Of a DNA stretch of 64,000 bases, positions 54,684 to 64,000 are shown piece by piece. The first letter of the stretch is position 1; each line of letters starts with the position of its first letter. The notes beneath the pieces were generated by a model. That model was not told the DNA's origin and searched no databases. It saw only the letters and a list, made by a program, of their open reading frames with translations. The stretch comes from Pseudarthrobacter sp. ATCC 49987 (lineage in GTDB: Bacteria; Actinomycetota; Actinomycetes; Actinomycetales; Micrococcaceae), in contig NZ_JAABNS010000001.1 of the NCBI RefSeq assembly GCF_009928425.1, forward strand, positions 806,001 through 870,000, in the 5' to 3' direction. The translations under genes and the position numbers were made by a program.

Positions 54684-55678
54684 CCGTGCGGATCGGAACA
54701 CGCGCGAGCAAGCTCGCGCTCACGCAGACCCAGCAGACAGCGGACCAGCTGACCGCCGTCGGCGGCTTCCCGGTCGAACTGGTCCACATCCGGACCGACG
54801 GCGACGTCCTCACCGGATCGCTGTCCCAGATGGGCGGAACCGGCGTCTTCGTCGCTGCCCTGCGCGATGCCCTGCTGCAGGACAAATGCGATGTCGCGGT
54901 GCACTCGCTCAAGGACCTGCCCACCGGCGCAGCCCTCGGGCTGTCGCTTGCGGCCACGCCGAAACGCGTCGACGTCCGCGACGTGCTGTGCGCCCGCGAC
55001 GGGCTCAAGCTCGCCGACCTGCCCGCCGGCGCCACTGTGGGCACGGGTTCCCCGCGGCGCGCAGCCCAGCTGCGGGCCGCCCGCCCGGACCTGGACATCC
55101 GCGACATCCGCGGCAACGTCGACACCCGGCTCGGCCGCGTTCCCGGACTGCCGGGCAACAGCACCGACGCCGTCGTCGACGGCAAGAGCTGCGACCTCGA
55201 CGCCGTTGTGCTCGCCGCCGCCGGACTGCACCGGATCGGCAGGCTCGACGCCGTCAGCGAGTACCTCGAAACCGAGGTCATGCTGCCTGCCGCCGGGCAG
55301 GGTTCCCTCGCGATCGAGTGCCGCTCCGCCGATGCGCCGCGCAAGGCTGGATCCACCGAAGGCTCGCAGGGTGTGCTGGCGCAGGCCCTCGCCGCCCTCG
55401 ACGACCCGGACACCCGGCTTGCCGTCACGGCCGAGCGGGCGCTCCTGGCCCGCCTGGAAGCCGGCTGCGCCGCGCCGGTGGGCGCCTACGCCTACCGCAA
55501 AGGCAGCCTGCTGCACCTTGAAGCCGTGGTCTGCGCCGTCGACGGAACTGCCACTGTCCGGGACAGGAAGGCCACCGACGGACTCACGGAGGTCGGCGCA
55601 ACCCTGCTGGGGATCGAGCTCGCCGAAGTCCTGCTGGCCCGCGGGGCCGCTGACATCGCGGACCTGGCCGCATCCTGA
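54680..55678 (+). CDS. hemC: Hydroxymethylbilane synthase (porphobilinogen deaminase)
   Basis: HemC polymerises four porphobilinogens to hydroxymethylbilane. The 332-residue protein starts with GTG (MTVRIGTRASKLAL), has VHSLKDLPT, GTGSPRRAAQLRA and the dipyrromethane cofactor Cys in LEAGCAAPVGAYA. It is inside the run of overlapping haem genes. Confidence 0.96.
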   Translation: MTVRIGTRASKLALTQTQQTADQLTAVGGFPVELVHIRTDGDVLTGSLSQMGGTGVFVAALRDALLQDKCDVAVHSLKDLPTGAALGLSLAATPKRVDVRDVLCARDGLKLADLPAGATVGTGSPRRAAQLRAARPDLDIRDIRGNVDTRLGRVPGLPGNSTDAVVDGKSCDLDAVVLAAAGLHRIGRLDAVSEYLETEVMLPAAGQGSLAIECRSADAPRKAGSTEGSQGVLAQALAALDDPDTRLAVTAERALLARLEAGCAAPVGAYAYRKGSLLHLEAVVCAVDGTATVRDRKATDGLTEVGATLLGIELAEVLLARGAADIADLAAS

Positions 55679-55698
55679 TCCGCAGAATTCTCCAGTTC

Positions 55699-56700
55699 AT
55701 GGGACGGCACAGTGCCAGAAACCTCGACGCCCGCACCCCCGGTGCCCGCGACGTCCGGGTCACCGGCGAACAGGACGGCCAGGGCGGGCAGGGCGGCATG
55801 AGGGCGCCCGACGGCGCCCGGATCCTTGTCGCCCGCAGTCCTGACCGCGCGGCGGACCTTGTCAGCGCCCTGCGCGCCGTCGGCGCAGAGCCCCTGTTGC
55901 TGCCGCTGATTGACTTTGAGGTCGCCAGCGACCAGCACTCCCTGGATGTCGCGTTTGATGCCCTGGGCGCCGGTGCCTACAACTGGCTCGTGATCAGCAG
56001 TGTGACCACGGTCCAGGCGCTCGAGGCCAAAGCCGGCGAACGGGGAACCACCCTCAGCCGCTGGCTCCCGGGCAGCCTGCTGGTGGCCACGGTCGGGCCC
56101 GCCACACGCCGCTTCCTCGAATCCCGGGATGTCGCCGTCGATCTGGCGCCCAGGGGGCAGCAGTCCGGTGCGGGACTCCTCGACATCTGGCCCGAGCACC
56201 AGGGCAGCGTGCTCCTGCCGCAGGCCGACATCGCCGACCCCCGGCTCTGCCGCGGACTTCAGGCACGGGGCGCCTGCGTCCAGGCCGTGACCGCGTACCG
56301 CACCGTGGACTACCCGGCCGACCCGGGCCGGAGCCTTGCCGCTTGCCAGCCGGCAGCGCAGCCTGTCCCCGGGGCAGACCGGGACAGCGGAGCCGCCGTC
56401 CTGACCCTGGACCAGGCGAAAGCCGAAATCCGTGCCGGCCGGCTCGACGCCGTTGTTGCCGCTTCCCCCAGCGCTGCCCGGCGCATCCACGCGGACCTCG
56501 CCCCGCTGGGCGTCTGCCGCTTCGTCGCCATCGGACGGTCGACTGCCGCCGAGGCCGAGTCGCTCGGCCTCACGGTCGCCGCCGTTGCCGGGGAACCCAC
56601 CGCCTCCGGCCTGGTTGCCGCCGTCGTCCGGTCCCTGGCAAGCCAGCCGTCCCCACCCCACCAGCCAGTCGCAGAGCCCACAGCAAAGGACACCATATGA
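55699..56700 (+). CDS. hemD: Uroporphyrinogen-III synthase
   Basis: HemD cyclises hydroxymethylbilane to uroporphyrinogen III. The sequence is variable, as usual for this family, but [54 protein letters not shown] and [17 protein letters not shown] fit HemD. The first 30 residues are not conserved, so a start further in is possible. Its stop overlaps hemB (ATGA). Confidence 0.88.
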   Translation: MGRHSARNLDARTPGARDVRVTGEQDGQGGQGGMRAPDGARILVARSPDRAADLVSALRAVGAEPLLLPLIDFEVASDQHSLDVAFDALGAGAYNWLVISSVTTVQALEAKAGERGTTLSRWLPGSLLVATVGPATRRFLESRDVAVDLAPRGQQSGAGLLDIWPEHQGSVLLPQADIADPRLCRGLQARGACVQAVTAYRTVDYPADPGRSLAACQPAAQPVPGADRDSGAAVLTLDQAKAEIRAGRLDAVVAASPSAARRIHADLAPLGVCRFVAIGRSTAAEAESLGLTVAAVAGEPTASGLVAAVVRSLASQPSPPHQPVAEPTAKDTI

Positions 56701-57677
56701 GCTTCCCGACCCACCGTCCCCGCCGGCTGCGCACCACCCCGGCCATGCGCCGGCTGACGGCCGAGCACCGGCTCTCGGCCTCGGAGCTGATCCTGCCCGC
56801 CTTCATCCGTGAAGGCCTGGCCGAGCCGAACCCCATCGCCTCGATGCCCGGTGTGCAGCAGCACACCACTGACACCCTGAAGCGTGCCGCCAGCGAGGCA
56901 GTGGAACTCGGCGTCGGCGGCATTATGCTCTTTGGAATCCCCGCCGTCCGCGACGCCACCGGCACCGCCTCGCTGGACCCCGAGGGCGTGCTGAACAAGG
57001 CCATCCGGGACGTGAAGGCCGAGGTCGGCGACGAGTTGGTCATCATGAGCGACGTCTGCCTGGACGAATTCACCGACCACGGGCACTGCGGCGTCCTCGA
57101 CGCCAACGGCTACGTGGACAACGACGCCACGCTGGAGATCTACGGCCGGATGGCCGTGGCCCAGGCCGAGGCCGGCGCCCACGTCCTTGGCCCGTCCGGG
57201 ATGATGGACGGACAGATCGCCGTGATCCGGCAGGCCCTCGAGGACGCCGGCCACGCCAACACCGCCGTCGTCGCCTACGCCGCGAAATACGCCTCAGCGT
57301 TCTACGGGCCGTTCCGCGAAGCCGTCGATTCCCAGCTCACCGGCGACCGCCGCACCTACCAGATGGACGCCGCCAACCGCCGCGAAGCGATCCTCGAAGT
57401 GGAACTGGACCTCGAAGAAGGCGCCGACATGGTGATGGTCAAACCGGCCATGAGCTACCTCGACATCCTCGCCGACGTCGCCGCAATGAGCCCGGTGCCG
57501 GTCGCCGCCTACCAGATTTCCGGCGAGTACTCCATGATCGAGGCCGCCGCCGCCAACGGCTGGATCGACCGCCGGGCGGCCATCACCGAATCCGTGCTGG
57601 GCATCAAACGGGCCGGGGCCAACATGGTCCTGACCTACTGGGCCAGCGAACTCGCCGGCTGGCTGAAGGAGTCCTGA
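56697..57677 (+). CDS. hemB: Delta-aminolevulinic acid dehydratase (porphobilinogen synthase)
   Basis: HemB condenses two ALA molecules to porphobilinogen. From ATG 56697 the protein has 326 residues, with active-site lysine segments [15 protein letters not shown] and [12 protein letters not shown] and the metal-region [18 protein letters not shown]. The latter has two of the three Cys of the zinc type, so the metal preference is uncertain. A longer frame to 56343 is an artefact of overlap with hemD. Confidence 0.95.
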   Translation: MSFPTHRPRRLRTTPAMRRLTAEHRLSASELILPAFIREGLAEPNPIASMPGVQQHTTDTLKRAASEAVELGVGGIMLFGIPAVRDATGTASLDPEGVLNKAIRDVKAEVGDELVIMSDVCLDEFTDHGHCGVLDANGYVDNDATLEIYGRMAVAQAEAGAHVLGPSGMMDGQIAVIRQALEDAGHANTAVVAYAAKYASAFYGPFREAVDSQLTGDRRTYQMDAANRREAILEVELDLEEGADMVMVKPAMSYLDILADVAAMSPVPVAAYQISGEYSMIEAAAANGWIDRRAAITESVLGIKRAGANMVLTYWASELAGWLKES

Positions 57678-58786
57678 TGAACACCGTGACAGCGACGGAC
57701 CCCGCCTCCGCGTCGAACCCCACGGCCCCCGTGGGCCCGGGGCGCATCCTGCTCGGGCTGAACAGCTTCGGCGACGTCGGGGTCTTCCCTGACGGGCACC
57801 CCGTCCCACATGCCCAGGTGCTGCGGCAGCTGCTGGAACAGGCCGAACTCGCGGACGAGGTGGGGCTCCACGCCTTCGGCGTGGGGGAGCACCACCGCCG
57901 CGACTTCGCCGTCTCCGCCCCCGAGGTCTTCCTCGCCGCGGCGGCCGCCCGGACCAAACACATCCGGCTCGGCTCCGCTGTCACCGTGCTGAGCTCCGAT
58001 GACCCCATCCGCGTCTTCCAGCGCTTCTCCACCGTGGACGCCATCTCGAACGGCCGGGCCGAGGTCATGCTGGGACGCGGCTCCTTTGTGGAGTCCTTCC
58101 CGCTCTTCGGCCTCGACCTGGCCGACTACGAGGTCCTGTTTGAGGAGAAGCTCGAGCTCTTCGACAAGGTCCGCGCCCAGGAGCCCATCCACTGGGAGGG
58201 CCGCACCCGCCCGGCCATCAACGGGCTCAGCGCGTACCCGCCGCTGGAACACCACCTGCTGCCCGCCTGGATCGGAGTCGGCGGAACCCCCGAATCGGTG
58301 CTGCGCTGCGCCGAATACGGCTACCCGATCATCTTCGCCATCATCGGCGGACAGCCCCGGTCCTTCGCCCCGCTGGCCAACCTCTACCGCGAGGCGATGG
58401 CCAAGTACGGCCACCCGATGCAGCAGATGGCCACGCATTCACCCGGCCACATTGCCGCCACCGACGAGGACGCGCGGGAGGAATTCTTCCCGCACTGGCT
58501 CGCCCAGCGCAACCTGATCGGCTCCGAGCGCGGCTGGGGTCCGGGCAACCGCGCCGAGTTTGACGCCATGTGCACCCCCGAGGGCGCCCTCTACGTGGGC
58601 TCCCCGGACACCGTCGCCGCGAAGATCGCCCTGCTGAAAAAGAACCTCGGCGTGGACCGCTTCGACCTCAAATACAGCAACGGGACCCTGCCGCACAAGG
58701 CGATGATGCGCTCGATCGAGCTGTTCGGCACCGAGGTGGCCCCACGGGTGGCTGCTTTGCTGGCCGGGGCTTCACCGCAGAACTGA
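57677..58786 (+). CDS. LLM-class flavin-dependent oxidoreductase
   Basis: This is a luciferase-like monooxygenase-fold protein of 369 residues (LLGLNSFGDVGVFPDGHP; ADEVGLHAFGVGEHHRRDFA; AAARTKHIRLGSAVTVLSSDDPIRV; EVMLGRGSFVESFPLFG). The start overlaps the last base of the hemB stop (TGATG). It lies between hemB and hemL, but no haem-pathway role is known to me; the family uses FMN or F420 on varied substrates. Confidence 0.85.
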   Translation: MNTVTATDPASASNPTAPVGPGRILLGLNSFGDVGVFPDGHPVPHAQVLRQLLEQAELADEVGLHAFGVGEHHRRDFAVSAPEVFLAAAAARTKHIRLGSAVTVLSSDDPIRVFQRFSTVDAISNGRAEVMLGRGSFVESFPLFGLDLADYEVLFEEKLELFDKVRAQEPIHWEGRTRPAINGLSAYPPLEHHLLPAWIGVGGTPESVLRCAEYGYPIIFAIIGGQPRSFAPLANLYREAMAKYGHPMQQMATHSPGHIAATDEDAREEFFPHWLAQRNLIGSERGWGPGNRAEFDAMCTPEGALYVGSPDTVAAKIALLKKNLGVDRFDLKYSNGTLPHKAMMRSIELFGTEVAPRVAALLAGASPQN

Positions 58787-58804
58787 CCTGAAAGAATAGG
58801 AACC

Positions 58805-60136
58805 ATGACTTCCAGCCACCCTCGCAACGAGGAACTCTTCGACCGCGCCCGCCAGCTGATGCCGGGCGGCGTCAACTCGCCGGTCCGCGCGTTCGGCTCC
58901 GTCGGCGGGACCCCGCGTTTTATGGTCTCCGCCAAGGGACCGTACCTGACTGACGCCGACGGCGCGGAGTACGTGGACCTGGTCTGCTCCTGGGGCCCGG
59001 CACTGCTGGGCCACGCGCACCCGGCCGTCCTCGCCGCCGTGCACGCCGCCGTTGACCGCGGGCTGTCCTTCGGCGCCTCGACACCGGATGAGGCCAACCT
59101 CGCGGCGATCGTCCAGGAGCGCGTCCCCGCCGCCGAACGGGTCCGGATGGTCTCCACCGGCACCGAGGCGACCATGACCGCCGTCCGGCTGGCCCGCGGC
59201 TTCACCGGCCGGAACCTCATCATCAAGTTTGCAGGCTGCTACCACGGCCACCTCGACGGGCTGCTCGCCGCCGCCGGCTCCGGACTGGCCACCCTGGCGC
59301 TGCCGGGCTCCGCCGGCGTCACGGCCGCCACCGCCGCCGAGACCCTCGTACTGCCCTACAACGACCTCGCCGCCGTCGAGGCCGCCTTCGCCAAGCACGG
59401 CGGGAACATCGCCGCCGTCATCACCGAGGCGGCCCCCGCCAACATGGGTGTCGTCACCCCGGGCGAGGGCTTCAACGCCGGCCTGTCCCGGATCACCCGC
59501 GAACACGGTGCCCTGCTGATCCTCGACGAGGTCCTCACGGGCTTCCGGACCGGCTACTCGGGCTACTGGGGACTCACCGGCGGCGCGGCCGGCGCCGCCC
59601 AGCCCTGGACTCCGGACCTGCTGACGTTTGGCAAGGTCATCGGCGGCGGAATGCCGACGGCGGCCCTCGCCGGCCGCGCGGACGTCATGGACTACCTCGC
59701 GCCCCTGGGCCCGGTTTACCAGGCCGGCACGCTGTCCGGCAACCCGGTGGCGATGGCCGCCGGCGTCGCGACCCTGACCCACGCCACCGAAGAGGTCTAC
59801 TCCTTCGTGGACGCCCGCTCACTGGAGCTCTCCGCGGCACTGTCCGCGGCGCTGGAGTCCGCAGGGGTGGACCACTCGATCCAGCGGGCCGGGAACCTGT
59901 TCTCGGTGGCGTTCGGCACCTCCGCCCGCGGCGTGCACAACTACGACGACGCCCAGGGCCAGGAAGTGTTCCGCTATGCGCCGTTCTTCCACTCCATGCT
60001 GGACTCCGGGGTCTACCTGCCGCCGTCGGTCTTCGAGGCCTGGTTCCTGTCCGCCGCGCATGATGACGCCGCGATGAACCGGATCTTCGACGCCCTGCCC
60101 GCCGCTGCGAAGGCCGCGGCTGCCGCGAAGGCCTGA
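58805..60136 (+). CDS. hemL: Glutamate-1-semialdehyde 2,1-aminomutase
   Basis: HemL isomerises glutamate-1-semialdehyde to 5-aminolevulinate with PLP/PMP. The 443-residue protein has [12 protein letters not shown], the [13 protein letters not shown] and [15 protein letters not shown] segments and the PLP lysine in [12 protein letters not shown]. It ends the haem cluster and is followed by a strong terminator. The Ala/Lys-rich tail is unremarkable. Confidence 0.96.
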   Translation: MTSSHPRNEELFDRARQLMPGGVNSPVRAFGSVGGTPRFMVSAKGPYLTDADGAEYVDLVCSWGPALLGHAHPAVLAAVHAAVDRGLSFGASTPDEANLAAIVQERVPAAERVRMVSTGTEATMTAVRLARGFTGRNLIIKFAGCYHGHLDGLLAAAGSGLATLALPGSAGVTAATAAETLVLPYNDLAAVEAAFAKHGGNIAAVITEAAPANMGVVTPGEGFNAGLSRITREHGALLILDEVLTGFRTGYSGYWGLTGGAAGAAQPWTPDLLTFGKVIGGGMPTAALAGRADVMDYLAPLGPVYQAGTLSGNPVAMAAGVATLTHATEEVYSFVDARSLELSAALSAALESAGVDHSIQRAGNLFSVAFGTSARGVHNYDDAQGQEVFRYAPFFHSMLDSGVYLPPSVFEAWFLSAAHDDAAMNRIFDALPAAAKAAAAAKA

Positions 60137-60188
60137 CACCTAAGGCAGCAACAACGCGGCGGCCGTTCCGGCGTCGATAGTTAAAACA

Positions 60189-60225
60189 CTTTGGGCACCC
60201 GCCGCGGCGGGTGCCCAAAGTTTTT
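60189..60225. terminator. Bidirectional terminator after hemL
   Basis: A perfect palindrome (CTTTGGGCACCCGCCG and complement, 60189-60220) is followed by TTTTT on the plus strand and, on the minus strand, by GTTTTAA. It lies between convergent hemL and the amino-acid ABC operon. Confidence 0.95.
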
Positions 60226-60236
60226 AAGCTGCAGGT

Positions 60237-60974
60237 CTAGAGGACGTCCGAAAGGAAGCCCTGCAGGCGTCCCGTGCGCGGATCCGTGAAGATCTGTTCC
60301 GGCGGACCGGACTCCACGACGACGCCGGCGTCCATGAACGTGACGGTGTCCGAGACGTTGCGGGAGAACCCCATCTCGTGCGTCACCACCACCATGGTCA
60401 TGCCGCCCTTGGCGAGGTCGGCCATCAGCGCCAGCACACCCTTGACGAGCTCCGGGTCGAGGGCCGAGGTGGCCTCGTCAAAGAACATGACTTCCGGCTT
60501 CATGGCCAGCGCCCGTGCGATCGCCACGCGCTGCTGCTGTCCGCCGGACAGGTTGGCCGGACGGGCGTCCGCCTTGTGCTTGAGCCCGACGAGGTCGAGC
60601 TGCTCCAGGGCTTCGGCCCGTGCCTGCTCGGCCGGGAGTTTCCGCAGCTTGCGCAACGCGAGGGAAACGTTCTCCACCACGGTCTTGTGCGGGAACAGGT
60701 TGAACTGCTGGAACACCATGCCGATGCGCTGGCGCAGTTCATCCGGGTTGTCCTCGAGGACTGACCGGCCGTCCAGCAGGATGTCGCCCTGGTCCGGCTC
60801 GATCAGCCGGTTCATGACCCGCAGCAGCGTGGACTTGCCGGAGCCGGAGGGGCCGATCACCGACGCGGTGGCGCCCTTCTCAACGTGGAGGTCGATGCCG
60901 CGGAGCACGTGATTGGCTCCGAAGGACAGGTGCAGGTTCTTGCCGGTCAGCGAGCCGGAGGCGAAGTCGCTCAT
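60237..60974 (-). CDS. Polar amino-acid ABC transporter ATPase
   Basis: The 245-residue ATPase has Walker [13 protein letters not shown]-loop VFQQFNLF, signature LSGGQQQR, Walker [15 protein letters not shown] (Ala instead of Pro after DE) and VTHEMGFSR. It is the last gene of a binding protein-permease-ATPase operon, a second set distinct from the glu operon at 16-19 kb, and overlaps the permease by four bases. Confidence 0.92.
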   Translation of the reverse strand: MSDFASGSLTGKNLHLSFGANHVLRGIDLHVEKGATASVIGPSGSGKSTLLRVMNRLIEPDQGDILLDGRSVLEDNPDELRQRIGMVFQQFNLFPHKTVVENVSLALRKLRKLPAEQARAEALEQLDLVGLKHKADARPANLSGGQQQRVAIARALAMKPEVMFFDEATSALDPELVKGVLALMADLAKGGMTMVVVTHEMGFSRNVSDTVTFMDAGVVVESGPPEQIFTDPRTGRLQGFLSDVL

Positions 60975-61735
60975 GGCTGGGCTCCCTTCCCGATCAGGGC
61001 TGCGGCGTCGTCCGGCTGCTTCTTCTCCGGACGACCGGTGCGCAGTCGGTTGTCGATGTAGTTGACCAGGTGCGTGAGGGGGACCGTCAGCACGAGGTAC
61101 ATTGCAGCGGCAGCGATCAGCGGCGAGAGGTTTCCCGTGTTGGCTGCAGCGTCGTTGCCGATGCGGAAGATCTCCCGCTGGCTGGCGAGAAGGCCCAGCA
61201 GATAGATCAGGGACGAGTCCTTGATCAGCGAGATGAACTGGTTCACCAGGGCCGGGAGCACCCGGCGGATACCCTGTGGGATCACCACAAGGCGCATGGA
61301 GGAGTTGTAGCTGAACCCCAGCGCCCTGGACGCCTCAAGCTGTCCCTTTTCCACGCTCTGGATGCCTGACCGGAAGATCTCACCGATGTACGCCGACGCC
61401 ATGAGCGTCAGCGCCAGGATGCCGAGCGGGAACGGGTTCGTGGAACCGGTCAGTTGCCGGATAACGGGCCCGAGCCCGATCCCGATCAGCAGGATGACGA
61501 CGATCGCGGGCACGCCGCGGAAAATGTCCGTGTAGATCCTGGACAGCAACCGGAGCGCGGTGCTGCGGGACGTGCCCATAACGGCCAGGATCATGCCCAG
61601 GATGCACCCGAGCACGCCCGAGGAAACCGCAAGGATCAGCGTATTGGGCAGGCCGACCGTGAGCATGTTCGGGATGACAGCTGCCATCGCCTCCCAGTCA
61701 AAGAAGGTCTTTGCGAGTTGATCGAGTGCATCCAT
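60971..61735 (-). CDS. Polar amino-acid ABC transporter permease
   Basis: This 254-residue HisM-type permease has several membrane helices and the coupling loop [20 protein letters not shown]. It is the only permease of the operon, so it probably works as a homodimer. It starts three bases after the binding-protein stop. Confidence 0.9.
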   Translation of the reverse strand: MDALDQLAKTFFDWEAMAAVIPNMLTVGLPNTLILAVSSGVLGCILGMILAVMGTSRSTALRLLSRIYTDIFRGVPAIVVILLIGIGLGPVIRQLTGSTNPFPLGILALTLMASAYIGEIFRSGIQSVEKGQLEASRALGFSYNSSMRLVVIPQGIRRVLPALVNQFISLIKDSSLIYLLGLLASQREIFRIGNDAAANTGNLSPLIAAAAMYLVLTVPLTHLVNYIDNRLRTGRPEKKQPDDAAALIGKGAQP

Positions 61736-61738
61736 GGA

Positions 61739-62674
61739 CTAGGATTTCGGGACGGTGACAGCCTTGGAACCGGGGGACCACTTGGCCGGGGTTTCGCGGT
61801 CCGGGTACCACTCCTTGGTCAGCTTGGACCAGGTCCCGTCGGCAATCACGGCGTCGAGGCCGGAGTTCAGCGCGTCGATGAGCGGCTGGTTTTCCTTGTT
61901 GACGGCGTAGGCGGTGAAGTTCTGGGTGTTCACGACGGACTCGGCGATGACCGTGCCGTCGCCTTCCTTGACCTGGCCGGTGGCCTGCTGGGACGGAGCG
62001 ACCCAGGCGTCGACCTGCCCATTCTTCAGGTTCGCGTAGGCCGTGTTGTAGTCCTCAAAGCGGACGGGCTCGATCTGCAGCGTGTTGGTGACGTAGTCGT
62101 CCTGCACGGTGCCCTGGACGACCGCGATGCGGGTGTCCTTGGTCAGGTCCTTGAAACCCTTGATCTTGTCGTCCTTCTTGGCGACAACCGCCATGTAGCC
62201 GAAGTCGTAGCCGTTGGTGAATCCCACCGTCTTGCGGCGGGCGTCCGTGGTGGAGATCGAGGAAGAGCCCAGGTCGAACTGCTTGTTCTGGACCTGGGAG
62301 AGCAGGGAAGCGAAGCCGGTCGCCTTGAACTCGACCTTGAGGCCAAGCTTTTCCGCGATGGCGCGCAGGAGCTCATTGTCGTAGCCGGTGAACTTGCCCG
62401 ACGGGTCGATGAAAATGTTCGGCGGGGCGTCCGAGAGGGTTCCGACGGTGATGGTTCCCTCGCTCAGGAGGCCGAGCTTGGACTTGTCGATCTTGTCCAG
62501 GGGGGTGACGTCCTTGGTCGTGTACTTGTCCAGCGACGTCTGGTCGCTGCCGGCCAGGGCATCGGTCGGTGACGCGGACGATTGCGCTGATCCGCCGCCG
62601 CAGGCCGCCAGGGAGACGGCAACGGCGATCGCCACAGGAACAGTAGTCAGCCACTTCATGGCTTTGGATTTCAT
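61739..62674 (-). CDS. Amino-acid ABC transporter substrate-binding lipoprotein
   Basis: The protein has about 311 residues, a lipoprotein signal (WLTTVPVAIAVAVSLAACGG) and an SBP_bac_3 domain (ITVGTLSDAPPNIFIDPSGK; DNELLRAIAEKLGLKVEF; SSSISTTDARRKTVGFTNGY). ATG 62674 is preferred to GTG 62677. It is the first gene of the operon. The specific amino acid is not evident. Confidence 0.9.
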   Translation of the reverse strand: MKSKAMKWLTTVPVAIAVAVSLAACGGGSAQSSASPTDALAGSDQTSLDKYTTKDVTPLDKIDKSKLGLLSEGTITVGTLSDAPPNIFIDPSGKFTGYDNELLRAIAEKLGLKVEFKATGFASLLSQVQNKQFDLGSSSISTTDARRKTVGFTNGYDFGYMAVVAKKDDKIKGFKDLTKDTRIAVVQGTVQDDYVTNTLQIEPVRFEDYNTAYANLKNGQVDAWVAPSQQATGQVKEGDGTVIAESVVNTQNFTAYAVNKENQPLIDALNSGLDAVIADGTWSKLTKEWYPDRETPAKWSPGSKAVTVPKS

Positions 62675-63047
62675 CACGCAATCACTTTCGTCGGAAGTTA
62701 GTGGGTCGCGGGGGGAGGAACATCGTGCCCCGGCTCAGGGCTTGGGCGCCCCAGGGGGCAGGCAAGCCGCAAAATATAATTGTGTCACTTGACCCGGCGG
62801 CCGATTCAAATCGAATTAGTGCTCGGTCCGGATTGCTGGCGCCGAATTTGTTTCACGCGCGCAGCGCACAGCCCCGGTATCTGAGCAATGCAGGCCGGGT
62901 GCAACGGAACGAATGGCTGGGGCAGGTGTGGCCGCTGGGCAGCCCTTGCGGTGTGAGTTCCGTCGCAATCGCTGGAATTGCGGGTGCCGGAGGGCTAGTT
63001 ATCGGCGTCGCGCTACCTAAGGTTTCGTTTTAAGAAGTCCTGGCGGC
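62675..63047. other. Intergenic region upstream of the second amino-acid ABC operon
   Basis: These 373 bases include a locally AT-rich patch (about 62765-62830, with AAATATAATTG) that probably holds the operon promoter. A plus-strand frame at 62701-63033 could encode 110 residues ending in a hydrophobic stretch (SSVAIAGIAGAGGLVIGVAL), but it has no family resemblance or ribosome site and I do not call it a gene. Confidence 0.5.
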
Positions 63048-63758
63048 CTAGAAGTCGCCGCGGCTGGCGTCCTCGGGCGGCAGCACCGGCCAGTCGCCCT
63101 CAATCACGGCGGCAGGCTTGGTCTTGCGCAGGTAGGTCTGGAAATCCGAGGCCTGGGCGGAGGCCCACTCGATCTGGAGCTGGTGCAGGTGGCTCGCCGG
63201 CATCCGAAGCTTGGGGAACTTCCCTGCCATGGCGTCGAGCATGCGCAGGGTGGCGAGGGCATCGGCTGCCGAGGTGTGGGCGTTGTCCAGGTTGACCCCG
63301 TATTCCTCGCAAAGGGCGGTGAGGGTGCGCTTGCCCTTTCGGTACCGGTCCACCTGCTTGTTCATGATGTACGGATCCAGCACGGGGAAACGGCTCAGTT
63401 GCGGTACGCCGTAGCGGGCCGATTCGGCGGCGAGCACTGTGAAGTCGTAGCTGGCGTTGAAGGCGATGACCGGGACCCCGGTGTCGAAGAGCTCCTGGAG
63501 CACTGCGGCGACCTCCCGCGTCACTTCCGCGGCAGGGCGGCCCTCGCTGCGGGCCCGCTCAGTGGTGACGCCATGGATGTCGCTGGCCTCGGTGGGGATC
63601 TCGACCCCCGGATCGGCGAGCCATTCGTGCTCCTTGATAACTCCGCCGTCCGAGTCCACCACGGTGATGGACGCCGTGACAATCCGCGCGGCGCGTGAGT
63701 TCCGCCCGGTGGTTTCAAGGTCGAAGGCTGCGCGGGGGAGGGTGTTCCAGGTGCTCAT
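63048..63758 (-). CDS. DEDDh 3'-5' exonuclease (DNA polymerase III epsilon-like)
   Basis: The 236-residue exonuclease shows motif I AAFDLETTGRN, motif II VIAFNASYDFTVL and motif III HTSAADALATLRM with the histidine of DEDDh enzymes. Such stand-alone epsilon-like proteins process DNA or RNA 3' ends; the exact role is not known. It is divergent from the alkyltransferase-like gene. Confidence 0.88.
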   Translation of the reverse strand: MSTWNTLPRAAFDLETTGRNSRAARIVTASITVVDSDGGVIKEHEWLADPGVEIPTEASDIHGVTTERARSEGRPAAEVTREVAAVLQELFDTGVPVIAFNASYDFTVLAAESARYGVPQLSRFPVLDPYIMNKQVDRYRKGKRTLTALCEEYGVNLDNAHTSAADALATLRMLDAMAGKFPKLRMPASHLHQLQIEWASAQASDFQTYLRKTKPAAVIEGDWPVLPPEDASRGDF

Positions 63759-63820
63759 GCTTCAACGCTACCTGCTGCCGCCGACAGAACTGCGCCACCC
63801 CCGGCCGCTAGGCTTGTGTC

Positions 63821-64000
63821 ATGAGGATGGAGTACGTGGAGGCGGTGCTGGACGTGGTGGCACTGATCCCGGCCGGCTCCGCAGTGGCCTACGGCGACAT
63901 CGCCGAGCTCCTCGGTTCCGGCGGCGCCCGGCAGATCGGTTCCGTCATGAGCCACCACGGCAGCGCGGTGCCCTGGTGGCGGGTCCTGAAGGCCAGCGGT
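63821..64000 (+). CDS. Alkyltransferase-like protein (ATL), cut by the window end
   Basis: The first 60 residues are visible: a MGMT-like DNA-binding helix-turn-helix (AYGDIAELLGSGGARQIGSVM) and VPWWRVLKASG. In O6-alkylguanine transferases the active site is PCHRV; here Trp replaces Cys and His, typical of ATL proteins that bind alkylated DNA without repairing it and feed nucleotide excision repair. The rest of the gene lies outside the window. Confidence 0.88.
   Translation, partial: MRMEYVEAVLDVVALIPAGSAVAYGDIAELLGSGGARQIGSVMSHHGSAVPWWRVLKASG

Noticed and set aside
62701..63033. Possible 110-residue gene before the second amino-acid ABC operon
   Set aside because: No ribosome site, no recognisable family and an overlap with the likely promoter region; a hydrophobic C-terminus alone is not enough.

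Overview
The window is GC-rich actinobacterial chromosome, most probably Arthrobacter or Pseudarthrobacter (Micrococcaceae). The signs are GTG starts, many start/stop overlaps, actinobacterial families (DUF3117, DUF3107, 7Fe ferredoxin, MiaE-like ferritin fold, TatB beside a SigE-type sigma factor) and a coproporphyrin-type haem pathway. The assignment is inferred from protein sequence and gene order only. Nearly all of it is dense housekeeping or core metabolic DNA. I saw no prophage, insertion sequence, tRNA, rRNA or CRISPR array.

Layout. 1-5.9 kb: end of a peptide/nickel-type ABC operon, a secreted SGNH hydrolase and typA. 5.9-7.9 kb: the most unusual part. A single gene joining an AbiEi-type winged helix to a DUF559 nuclease lies between two arrays of a degenerate palindrome (core GGACATGYCC), about nine units on each side. 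8-16 kb: ferredoxin, dapC, citrate synthase, a TetR regulator, a lysozyme-like protein, dapD and dapE (succinylase branch of DAP/lysine synthesis). 16-19.2 kb: gluABCD-like amino-acid importer on the minus strand. 19.4-30 kb: LOG-family hydrolase, PIG-V-like mannosyltransferase, DUF3117, O-methyltransferase, sigE/anti-sigma/tatB, Mrp ATPase, DUF1003 protein, soluble MgtE-N/CBS protein, stress protein. 30-38 kb: Xaa-Pro aminopeptidase, PHP phosphoesterase, orphan DNA methyltransferase, DEAD helicase, RNB ribonuclease, MiaE-like protein. 38-41.7 kb: thiamine genes, with thiE on the minus strand and a TPP riboswitch driving thiO-thiS-thiG. 41.8-47.6 kb: pterin dehydratase, small proteins, TetR, MoeB/rhodanese, SDR, DUF222-HNH protein and an ASCH-domain remnant.

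47.6-60.2 kb is a nearly complete haem cluster: hemA divergent from hemE-hemY, then hemQ-hemH-hemC-hemD-hemB, an LLM flavin oxidoreductase and hemL. Together they run from glutamyl-tRNA to haem by the C5 and coproporphyrin-dependent routes. A surface-type proline-rich protein sits inside the cluster. The last 4 kb hold a second polar amino-acid ABC importer, a DEDDh exonuclease and the start of an alkyltransferase-like DNA-repair protein cut by the window edge.

The best candidate for an undescribed system is the palindrome-array/AbiEi-DUF559 unit at about 6.27-7.64 kb. Smaller oddities are a fourfold 12-bp repeat inside thiE, an ASCH fragment in frame behind the hemA stop, a triplicated end-of-gene sequence at an O-methyltransferase, and three long intergenic palindromes that may be dispersed elements.
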